From the NCBI RefSeq assembly GCF_009789575.1, contig NZ_CP046908.1, positions 3,687,001 to 3,751,000 on the forward strand: a DNA stretch of 64,000 nucleotides. The letters are read 5' to 3'. How positions within the stretch are numbered: position 1 is the stretch's first letter; each line of letters begins with the position of its first letter. The DNA is from Stappia indica. Its GTDB lineage: Bacteria; Pseudomonadota; Alphaproteobacteria; Rhizobiales; Stappiaceae. A program made the position numbers and the translations under genes. Under the pieces are notes generated by a model that was not told where the DNA came from, made no database searches, and saw only the letters and a program-made list of their open reading frames with translations. Shown piece after piece: positions 1 through 7,123 of the stretch.

Positions 1-175
1 CCGGCAGCTTGATGTCCAGCACCACCAGATCGGGCCGCAAGCGCAGGTGATGCGCCAGCCCGACGGTCCCGTCACCTGCGGTGATGGTCCGGAAGCCCTC
101 GCGCGACAAGTAGGTTCCGATGATCTCGGCAATCTCGGGCTCGTCTTCGATGATAAGGATCAGAGCATTGTTCAT
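1..175 (-). CDS. Response regulator, N-terminal part (cut by window start)
   Basis: Only the first 58 codons are inside the window. They encode the start of a CheY-like receiver domain: an acidic pair (EDEP) at residues 10-13 and the phospho-acceptor Asp in the strand VVLDIKLP near residue 54. The gene lies 39 bp downstream of the RND pump on the same strand, so it probably belongs to the efflux operon and with a histidine kinase outside the window would form a BaeSR-like two-component system. The output domain is not visible, so OmpR-family membership is inferred from context. Confidence 0.85.
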   Translation of the reverse strand, partial: MNNALILIIEDEPEIAEIIGTYLSREGFRTITAGDGTVGLAHHLRLRPDLVVLDIKLP

Positions 176-214
176 GGTCGTGTCTTCAGTCTTCGACGTG
201 TCGTCTGCGAATGT

Positions 215-3200
215 TCATTTTGCCGGGATCGTGGTTTCCGCCGGTCTCTTCTCCCGTGATTTCAGTGCCGTCAATCGACTGACGGCAACGTAAAGCACCG
301 GCACGAAGAAAACCGCCAGAATTGTCGCGGACAGCATCCCGCCGAACACGCCGGTGCCGATGGCATTCTGGATCTCAGAGCCGGCGCCGCGGGCGACCAT
401 CAGCGGTACGACGCCCAGGATGAAGGCGAGCGAGGTCATCAGGATCGGCCGAAGCCGCGACCGGGAGGCCTGAAGCACCGCCCGGTAGAGGCCCATTCCT
501 TCCTGCTGCAGGTGCCGGGCATATTCGACCAGCAGAATGGCGTTCTTGGCGGAAAGCCCGATGATGGTGATGAGACCCACCTTGAAGAACACGTCGTTCT
601 CCATCCCGCGCGCCAGCACCGCAAGAACAGCGCCGAGCACCCCAAGCGGCACGATCAACATGACCGCCAGCGGGATCGACCAGCTTTCGTAGAGTGCGGC
701 GAGCACGAGGAAGACAACCAGCATCGAGGCGGCCAGCAGCATCGGAGCCTGCGCCGCGGATTGCCGTTCCTGCAGGGACTGGCCGGTCCACTCCAGCGCA
801 AAGCCCTTTGGCAGCTGTTGCGCCAGGCGCTCCATCTCGGCCATTGCCGCACCGCTGGACACGCCCGGCGCGGCCGAGCCAGAGATGCGCGCGGCAGGAT
901 AGCCGTTGTAGCGCGCCAGCTGCATGGGCGTGTTTTCCCAGATCGGCTGGACGACTTCCGACAAGGGAACCATGTCGCCGTCGATGTTGCGCACCTGCAG
1001 GCGCAGGACATCCTCGACATGCATCCGGGCAGGGGCGTCGGCCTGCACCACAACCTGCTGGAGCCGGCCCCTGTTCGGAAAGTCGTTGACGTAGCTCGAT
1101 CCGATCGCCGTCGAAATCATGTCGCTGATCGCCGAAAAGGAGACCCCGAGCGCCAGCGCCTTCTGGCGATCGATCTTGAGGGCGATGCTCTGCCCGTCCG
1201 GCAGGCCCTCCGTCATCACTCCGGCAAGCAACGCGCTTTGCGATGCCAGGGCGATCAGCCGGGTCTCGGCCGCCTTCAGCGCTGCCGGACCGGAATTGCT
1301 CCGGTCCTCCAGCCGCAGCGCAAAGCCCGACGTGGTGCCGAGCGCCTCGATGGCGGGGGGCTTCATGATCATTGCCGTGCCTTCGGGAATATCCGCCATC
1401 GCGGCCTCGGCTGCGGCGATCTCGTCGTTCACCGTCGTTCGGCGGTCGCTCCAGTCCTTCAGGCTGGTGAAGGCTTGCGCGGCATTGGGGCCCGAGCCGG
1501 AAAAGCCGAAGCCCAGAATGACGGTGCTCTCGACGATGTCGGGCCGGGACGCCGTATGCGCTTCATATCTCGCGACGATCTCGCGGGTCCGTTCGGCGGT
1601 GGCGCCCGCCGGCAGCTCGAACATGGCCATGAAGTTCCCTTGATCCTCTTCCGGAACGAAGGACGTGGCCACGCGCGAATAGCCGAGGCCCAGGGCCACC
1701 AGCAGCAAGGCATAGATGACCAGCATCCGCCCGCCGCGACGCAACGCCCAGCCGACGATGCCGGTGTAGCGCGCGGTCAAGGCGTCGAACTTTCCGTTGA
1801 ACCACGTGAAGAAGCGATTCTTGCCGTGACCGTCCGCGGGTTTCAGGATCGTGGCGCAGAGAGCGGGCGTCAGCGTCAGCGCGAGGAGGGCGGAGAACAG
1901 GATCGAGACCGCCATCGACATGGTGAACTGGCGATAGATCGCGCCGACGGACCCGCCGGCCATGCCCATCGGAATGAAGACGGCGGCCAGCACCAGCGTG
2001 ATGCCGACGATGGCGCCGGAAATCTCGCCCATGGCCTGGCGGGTGGCGTCCCTCGGCGACAGGCCCTGCCGGGACATGATCCGCTCGACATTTTCGACGA
2101 CGACGATGGCATCGTCGACGATGATGCCGATAGCCAGAACCATGCCGAACATGGTCAGCACGTTGATCGAATACCCCGCAGCCATCATCACCGCGAAGGT
2201 GCCCAGAAGCGCGATCGGCGCGACAATGGTCGGGATCAGCGTGTAGCGGATATTCTGCAGGAACAGCAGGATGACCAGGAAGACCAGCACCATCGCCTCG
2301 ATCAGCGTCTGGACGACCTTGGTGATCGACACCTTCACGAACGGCGCGGTGTTGTAGGAGATCGCGACGGCCATGTCCTTCGGCATCGCGGCCTGCAACT
2401 CGGCCAGACGCTTTTCGATTGCGGCGGCGGTGCTCACCGCGTTGGCGCCGGGCGTCATCTGGATCGCGGCCGCCGCCGCGGGCTTTCCATTGCTGCTGAC
2501 GCTGAAAGCGAGGGTTTGTGCGCCGAGCTCCACCCGCGCGACATCCGCCAGGAGAAGACGCGAGCCGTCGGCCTGCGCTCGCAACGGTATCGCGGCGAAC
2601 TCCTCCGGTGTGTTCAATTGGCCATGCACGGTCAGCGGCGTCGAGATCCTGGTCCCCGGAACTGTCGGTTCGTCCCCGACCCGGCCAGGCGAAACCTGGG
2701 CGTTCTCGCGCGTGATGGCACCGGTCACGTCGGCCATGGTGAGGTTGTAGGCGGCCAGTTTCGACGGATCCACCCACACACGCATGGCGCGCTCGGAACC
2801 GAATTGCTGGACGCGGCCGACGCCCGGCACGCGCTTCAACTCCTCGCTGATGTTGCGGGTCAGATAATCGCCGAGGGCCAGTTCCTCGGTCTTCCCGCTG
2901 AGCGACTTCAGCGTGATGACCATCAGAAACCCCGACTCGGCAGCTTCCACACTGACGCCGCTGCGCCGGACGGCCTCGGGCAGACGCTGTTCGGCGTTCT
3001 TGAGGCGGTTCTGCACATCCACCTGTGCCAGCTCCGGATCGGTTCCGGGGGTGAACGTCACCATGATGTTGGCACCGCCGGTCGAGTCGACGGTGGACTC
3101 GTAATAGAGCACGTTCTTGACGCTCAAGAGTTCCTTCTCGATGGGGGTGACCACGCTGTCATTGACGGTTTCCACCGTGGCGCCGGTATACATCGCGTAG

Positions 3201-3334
3201 ATGCCGATGCTCGGCGGCGCGATCACGGGAAACCGCGCCACGGGAAGCTGTGGAATGGCGACAATGCCAGCCAGCGCTATGAAGATCGCAACCACCCAGG
3301 CGAAGACCGGGCGGTCGATGAAGAACTGTGGCAT
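215..3334 (-). CDS. RND efflux pump inner-membrane transporter (AcrB/MexB type)
   Basis: A hydrophobe/amphiphile efflux (HAE1) pump of 1039 residues, normal for the family. It exports drugs or other amphiphiles by proton antiport and works with the adaptor encoded immediately upstream plus an outer-membrane channel not seen here. The protein begins MPQFFIDRPVFAWV, the typical HAE1 first transmembrane helix. The proton-relay Asp pair is visible in GIIVDDAIVVVENVERI (TM4) and the relay Lys in LSAKNAILLVEYAR (TM10). An in-frame start 14 codons upstream lies inside the adaptor's stop region, so the ATG at 3334 is preferred. The gap to the adaptor is 13 bp. Confidence 0.95.
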   Translation of the reverse strand: MPQFFIDRPVFAWVVAIFIALAGIVAIPQLPVARFPVIAPPSIGIYAMYTGATVETVNDSVVTPIEKELLSVKNVLYYESTVDSTGGANIMVTFTPGTDPELAQVDVQNRLKNAEQRLPEAVRRSGVSVEAAESGFLMVITLKSLSGKTEELALGDYLTRNISEELKRVPGVGRVQQFGSERAMRVWVDPSKLAAYNLTMADVTGAITRENAQVSPGRVGDEPTVPGTRISTPLTVHGQLNTPEEFAAIPLRAQADGSRLLLADVARVELGAQTLAFSVSSNGKPAAAAAIQMTPGANAVSTAAAIEKRLAELQAAMPKDMAVAISYNTAPFVKVSITKVVQTLIEAMVLVFLVILLFLQNIRYTLIPTIVAPIALLGTFAVMMAAGYSINVLTMFGMVLAIGIIVDDAIVVVENVERIMSRQGLSPRDATRQAMGEISGAIVGITLVLAAVFIPMGMAGGSVGAIYRQFTMSMAVSILFSALLALTLTPALCATILKPADGHGKNRFFTWFNGKFDALTARYTGIVGWALRRGGRMLVIYALLLVALGLGYSRVATSFVPEEDQGNFMAMFELPAGATAERTREIVARYEAHTASRPDIVESTVILGFGFSGSGPNAAQAFTSLKDWSDRRTTVNDEIAAAEAAMADIPEGTAMIMKPPAIEALGTTSGFALRLEDRSNSGPAALKAAETRLIALASQSALLAGVMTEGLPDGQSIALKIDRQKALALGVSFSAISDMISTAIGSSYVNDFPNRGRLQQVVVQADAPARMHVEDVLRLQVRNIDGDMVPLSEVVQPIWENTPMQLARYNGYPAARISGSAAPGVSSGAAMAEMERLAQQLPKGFALEWTGQSLQERQSAAQAPMLLAASMLVVFLVLAALYESWSIPLAVMLIVPLGVLGAVLAVLARGMENDVFFKVGLITIIGLSAKNAILLVEYARHLQQEGMGLYRAVLQASRSRLRPILMTSLAFILGVVPLMVARGAGSEIQNAIGTGVFGGMLSATILAVFFVPVLYVAVSRLTALKSREKRPAETTIPAK

Positions 3335-3347
3335 GACGATCTGACCT

Positions 3348-4508
3348 TTAAAGCGTGCCGGCCGCGGCTGCGGCATCTTGCGATCCGGCGACCGGGATCA
3401 CGCTCGTCCCGTCCTGCACGCGGTCCTGTCCGCGAATGACGATGACCTCGCCCGCCGCCAGGCCCGAGGTCACGACGAGGCGCCTGCCTACAGCGTCGCC
3501 CAGGACCACGTCGCGGCGTTCGGATCGTCCGTCGCCGGTCACGACCACGACCTGCGCGCCGCCGGCACCGTTGCGAACGACTGCATCTTCGGGAACCAGC
3601 AAGGCAGCGGAAAGGAGGCCGCGCGGCAGTCGCGCGCGGACGTACATTCCCGGCAGAAGCCGCAATTCGGGGTTTTCCACCTCGATCCGGACCGTCGCGT
3701 TGCCGGTTCCCGTATCCACCGTGACGTCCGACACCACCAGCGTGCCCGGGCGGGGATGCGGCTTGCCGTCCGCGCCCAGGATCTCGACCGGACCCAATCC
3801 TTGCTCGGCGGCAGACTGCAATCCATCGAGCTTCGTCGCGGGCAAGCGCAGATCCACGTAAACGCGGTCCAGTTCCTGAACCACAGCAAGTTCCGTCTGA
3901 CCGGACGTGGATGCGAGAGCGCCCTCGTCGGCCAGCGTGCGTCCGACATAGCCCTTGATCGGCGACCTTATCGTCGCGAAATCGAGATCGAGCTGGCGCC
4001 GATGAAAGACCGCACGGGCCTCTGCAAGGTTGGCCTGCGCCATGGTCAGGTCATTGCGGGCGTCTTCGTAGTTCTTGCGGCTCGTCACTTTGCTGGCAAC
4101 AAGCGCTTCCGCACGCGCCAACCCTTGTTGCGCGTGGTCCACCGCTCCCTGGGCCCGGGTCACGCCCGCCCGGGCGGTTTCGAGGTCGGCTGCAAGCACG
4201 GCCGGGTCTATCTCGAACAGGATATCGCCGGCCTCGACCTGCGTTCCGCCTTCTGCAAACCGCTTCTTGATCGTGCCGCCGACCTGAGGCCGTATCTCGA
4301 CCCTGCGAAAGGCGGCCACGCGCCCGGGAAGCTCGTCGATCAGGACGACGCGTTCCGGAGCAAGCGTGAGGGCGACGACCCGCGTTGGGGCTTGCGCATC
4401 GGAGGAAACGCTCTCCGGCTCCGAAACCGCGCCACCGCGGAAAAACAGCAGCAGCGAGAGGACAGATGCGCAAGCAACGAAGGCGATGATCGAAAAGCGA
4501 AGCGACAT
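3348..4508 (-). CDS. RND efflux periplasmic adaptor (AcrA/MexA-type)
   Basis: A membrane fusion protein of 386 residues that bridges the pump to an outer-membrane channel. Residues 5-25 form one N-terminal membrane segment. There is no lipobox Cys, so it is anchored by a helix rather than a lipid. After this come the barrel-sandwich hybrid (VEIRPQVGGTI), a long alpha-hairpin rich in Ala and Arg (about 115-180), the second lipoyl half (ATIRSPIKGYVG) and beta-barrel and membrane-proximal domains. It is first in the operon adaptor, pump, response regulator. The 129 bp upstream show no obvious operator. Confidence 0.93.
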   Translation of the reverse strand: MSLRFSIIAFVACASVLSLLLFFRGGAVSEPESVSSDAQAPTRVVALTLAPERVVLIDELPGRVAAFRRVEIRPQVGGTIKKRFAEGGTQVEAGDILFEIDPAVLAADLETARAGVTRAQGAVDHAQQGLARAEALVASKVTSRKNYEDARNDLTMAQANLAEARAVFHRRQLDLDFATIRSPIKGYVGRTLADEGALASTSGQTELAVVQELDRVYVDLRLPATKLDGLQSAAEQGLGPVEILGADGKPHPRPGTLVVSDVTVDTGTGNATVRIEVENPELRLLPGMYVRARLPRGLLSAALLVPEDAVVRNGAGGAQVVVVTGDGRSERRDVVLGDAVGRRLVVTSGLAAGEVIVIRGQDRVQDGTSVIPVAGSQDAAAAAGTL

Positions 4509-4637
4509 GGGGCGTGTCCGGACCGAGGAATTCAGCCGCTCACTGCCATGTGCCCTTCGATGCCAGGTCGAGAAATGGTGGAGATTTGGTGGAGACGAGG
4601 ACGGCGGGGATCCGATCCCGCTCCGCCGTGACGCCGC

Positions 4638-5318
4638 TCAGCCGGCGTATGCGACCCAGCCGCGAAACGAGAAGGCGGCATAGAACAGCGCCGGCGCGCA
4701 AAAGCCGGCCTCCCGCAAAAGCGCTTCTTCCTCGGCCGGGGAGAGCAGCGGCAGGCGTTCGGCCATCGCCCTTGCTAAGGCGAGGGGCTTCGCCGGATCG
4801 GCATCGTCCCGCCCGGCAAAGACGGCCGAGCGGGCCAGCCAGCGCTCCGGCTCGCCGTCCGGCGCGGTGTGATGCGCGGTGACGAGCGCAGCGCCCGGCG
4901 CCAGGCGGCGGCGGATTTCCCGCAGGCTGTGCAGCCGTTCGGCCCTGTCCAGGAAGTGCAGCACCAGCAGGCATGTCGCGCCGCCGAACGGGCCGGCCGG
5001 CGCGCGGTCGGCGGTGCCCTCCAGAAGCGCGATCCGGGCGGCATGGGCGGCGGTCGTGCGCCGCGCGATGTCGAGCATCGCCGGGGAGGGGTCGACGCCG
5101 GTGAACCGCCAGCCGGGCCGTGCCTCGGCCATCGCCTGCAGCTCCAGCCCGCCGCCGGCACCGACCACGAGGATGTCGGCGGTGCTTTCCGCGCGCTCGC
5201 CGAGAAGAAGCGTCGTCATCCGGTGCAGGGCGGCCAGTCCCGGCACCCTGGCCGGGGTGTCTTGCGTGTAGGACGCAACGGCCGCCGGATCCGTGAACGG
5301 TGCGGGTGCGGCGCTCAT
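4638..5318 (-). CDS. Class I SAM-dependent methyltransferase
   Basis: A 226-residue Rossmann-fold methyltransferase. Motif I is VVGAGGGLE, followed by an acidic strand end (FTGVDPSPAML) and a motif near LLVLHFLD. The ATG at 5318 overlaps the stop of the upstream flavoprotein (ATGA), so the two are translationally coupled. The substrate cannot be read from sequence. Because it is paired with a thioredoxin-reductase-like enzyme under an Rrf2-type regulator, a role in thiol or electrophile detoxification is plausible, but this is inference. Confidence 0.85.
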   Translation of the reverse strand: MSAAPAPFTDPAAVASYTQDTPARVPGLAALHRMTTLLLGERAESTADILVVGAGGGLELQAMAEARPGWRFTGVDPSPAMLDIARRTTAAHAARIALLEGTADRAPAGPFGGATCLLVLHFLDRAERLHSLREIRRRLAPGAALVTAHHTAPDGEPERWLARSAVFAGRDDADPAKPLALARAMAERLPLLSPAEEEALLREAGFCAPALFYAAFSFRGWVAYAG

Positions 5319-6217
5319 CAGGCGGTCTCGAAGACCAGGGAGCGGTGCATCGCCACGGCCGCCATGACGCCATCGGCGCAGGCGAAGGTGACATTGTGCG
5401 CCGTGCGGGTGATGTCGCCGGCTGCGAAGACGTTCGCCGCGCTGGTCATCCGCATCTCGTCCACCTTGATCGTCGACCCGAGCGGCCCGGCCTCGATCGC
5501 GCAGCCGATCTGCTCGGCGATGGCGCTGTTGAGGCGGTTGCGCGGGGCGATGAACAGTGCTTCGAGCGGACAGGACCGGCCATCGGCCAGATGGATATGC
5601 GACAGGCTCCGGCCTTCGCCGGTCAGGCGGTCGACGGCGGCAGGCTCGATCCGGATGCCGCGCCGGGCAAGCGCGTCGCGGTGCTCCGTCTCCAGGTCGC
5701 CGCCGTCGAGATAGAGCGTGGTCGGGCCCCACTCGCTGATCATCATGGCCTGGTGATGCGAGAGCGGCGAAGTGTTCAGCACGCCGAGCGGCCGGCCGCT
5801 GAACTCGTAGCCGTGACAATAGGGGCAATGGAGGACGGACGTGCCCCAGCGCTCCGCCAGCCCCGGCGTCTCCGGCATCACGTCGGAAATGCCGAAGGCC
5901 AGAAGCAGGCGCTTGCCGGTGACGAGCGCGCCGCTGCGCAGCGCGACCTGGAACACGCCGTCGTCCTCGCGCGCTTCGACGGCCGTATCCGTGAGGAAAC
6001 CGACGGTCGGATAGGCGGCGACCTGTCGGCGCATGGTCTGGAGCATGGCCTGCGGATCGCTGCCGTCCTGGGCGAAGAAGCCGTGGGAGGTGGCGGCGAA
6101 ACGGTTTCGCGGCGCGCCCGCATCCACGACGCAGACGCTCTTGCGGGCGCGCGCCAGATAAAGGGCTGCGGACAGTCCGGCAAAGCTGCCGCCGATGATG
6201 AGGGCGTCATGGTGCAT
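5318..6217 (-). CDS. Thioredoxin-reductase-like FAD-dependent disulfide oxidoreductase
   Basis: A 299-residue flavoprotein with an N-terminal FAD site (GGSFAGLSAALYLARAR), the redox pair in CPYCHGYE (about residue 132) and a C-terminal FAD-binding strand (NVFAAGDITRT). The second nucleotide-binding region, which in true thioredoxin reductases has a GGGxSA NADPH motif, here reads GVLNTSPLSHHQAMM. The NADPH motif is therefore missing. Such proteins (the GliT/HlmI dithiol oxidases are named relatives of this kind) may use oxygen or another donor. It is first in a two-gene operon with a methyltransferase and divergent from an Rrf2 regulator. Confidence 0.85.
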   Translation of the reverse strand: MHHDALIIGGSFAGLSAALYLARARKSVCVVDAGAPRNRFAATSHGFFAQDGSDPQAMLQTMRRQVAAYPTVGFLTDTAVEAREDDGVFQVALRSGALVTGKRLLLAFGISDVMPETPGLAERWGTSVLHCPYCHGYEFSGRPLGVLNTSPLSHHQAMMISEWGPTTLYLDGGDLETEHRDALARRGIRIEPAAVDRLTGEGRSLSHIHLADGRSCPLEALFIAPRNRLNSAIAEQIGCAIEAGPLGSTIKVDEMRMTSAANVFAAGDITRTAHNVTFACADGVMAAVAMHRSLVFETA

Positions 6218-6323
6218 GGAGAAACCTCGCTGGATCAGACGTCCGCCAACCTTGGGAGATCAGCCTTCGGAAGACCGGGCTTGAGGGGAGGGGCGTCTGC
6301 GCTGGACATGGGGTGGCGTGGAA

Positions 6324-6379
6324 CGTATCAGTTGAAGTTACATAACAGGCGACGGGTCACGTATCAACATCTGTTACAT
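6324..6379. promoter_or_regulatory. Tandem operator between flavoprotein operon and Rrf2 gene
   Basis: The motif CGTATCA-N6-GTTACAT occurs twice, at 6324-6343 and 6360-6379, exactly 36 bp apart. Each copy is an imperfect dyad (GTATCA-N5-WGTTAC). It sits centrally in the divergent intergenic region, so it is probably where the adjacent Rrf2-type protein binds to control both directions. Confidence 0.6.
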
Positions 6380-6436
6380 GAAATTCGTGCGTGGCCCGAG
6401 GGGCGCCATGCTGCGCGCGCTGGAGCGGAAGACGAC

Positions 6437-6880
6437 ATGAACAAGGACACACGGCTGTCGGACGTGCTGCATGTGCTGCTGCACATGGGGCAGCTCCACG
6501 AGCCCTTGACCTCCGATGTGCTGGCCAGAAGCATGGGCACGAACCCGGCGGTGTTTCGCAGGATGATGGCGGGCCTGCGGGACGCAGGTTACGTCACCTC
6601 GGGAAAGGGCCATGGCGGGGGATGGCAACTGGCGCGCCCGCTCAGCGAGATCACCCTGCTCTCGGTCTATGAGGCTCTCGGGCGCCCGACCCTGTTCGCG
6701 ATCGGCAATCGCAGCGACACTCCCGCCTGCCTGGTGCAGAAGAACGTCAACGCCGCGCTGGCGGACACGATGGTGCAGGCCGAGGCGCTGTTCCTTGCGC
6801 GTTTCGGCGAGGTGACGCTGGACACCCTGATGCCCGATGCGCCCGTGCCGCTGACGGTGCATGGCGGCGGGCCGGGCTGA
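6437..6880 (+). CDS. Rrf2-family transcriptional regulator
   Basis: A 147-residue protein with an N-terminal winged helix (residues about 8-65: LARSMGTNPAVFRRMMAGL followed by the wing SGKGHGGGWQLA), the pattern of Rrf2 repressors. It has one cysteine, in DTPACLVQKN, so it lacks the three-Cys Fe-S cluster of IscR/NsrR. It is more like single-Cys redox or electrophile sensors such as HypR. The start is the ATG preceded by GGAGCGGAAG. It is divergent from the flavoprotein and methyltransferase operon, and the paired repeats between them are its probable operators. Confidence 0.88.
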   Translation: MNKDTRLSDVLHVLLHMGQLHEPLTSDVLARSMGTNPAVFRRMMAGLRDAGYVTSGKGHGGGWQLARPLSEITLLSVYEALGRPTLFAIGNRSDTPACLVQKNVNAALADTMVQAEALFLARFGEVTLDTLMPDAPVPLTVHGGGPG

Positions 6881-6896
6881 CCGGACCGCGCCGGCG

Positions 6897-6933
6897 CCGG
6901 CGCACCACGCTCGTGTCGCCTAGGGTGCGCCGG
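6897..6933 (+). terminator. Hairpin after the Rrf2 gene
   Basis: A perfect 10-bp inverted repeat, CCGGCGCACC / GGTGCGCCGG, with a 17-nt loop begins 16 bp after the Rrf2 stop. There is no T-run, so termination is only likely. Confidence 0.4.
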
Positions 6934-6981
6934 AGTTTCCTGCCGGCGCGGGGGAGTTTCGACGCAATCTGTGTGAGTGAC

Positions 6982-7017
6982 GATATAACATTCTTGACGA
7001 ACGTAATAACATAACAT
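6982..7017. promoter_or_regulatory. Candidate Zur site and promoter of the zinc-protein gene
   Basis: This short AT-rich patch contains two related elements, GATATAACATT (6982-6992) and GTAATAACATAACAT (7003-7017), which share ATAACAT. They resemble one half of alphaproteobacterial Zur boxes (GTTATGTTAT read on the other strand). A TTGACG -35-like hexamer lies between them at 6994-6999. Control by zinc fits the downstream AztD-ZinT gene. Confidence 0.4.
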
Positions 7018-7123
7018 AGTCGGTCTGAGGGCGCCGCACGGCGCCTCCCCCCAGGCAGTTAGCAGATGGCCGGTTCCGCAAACGGCCAGCCACTGAATGG
7101 GGTGTCACTCAAGGAGACACGAC

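Noticed and set aside
512-3439. A 975-codon open frame on the plus strand, antisense to the RND pump
   Set aside because: The translation is Arg/His/Asp-rich with no domain pattern. It is a by-product of high G+C codon bias in the real pump gene on the other strand.
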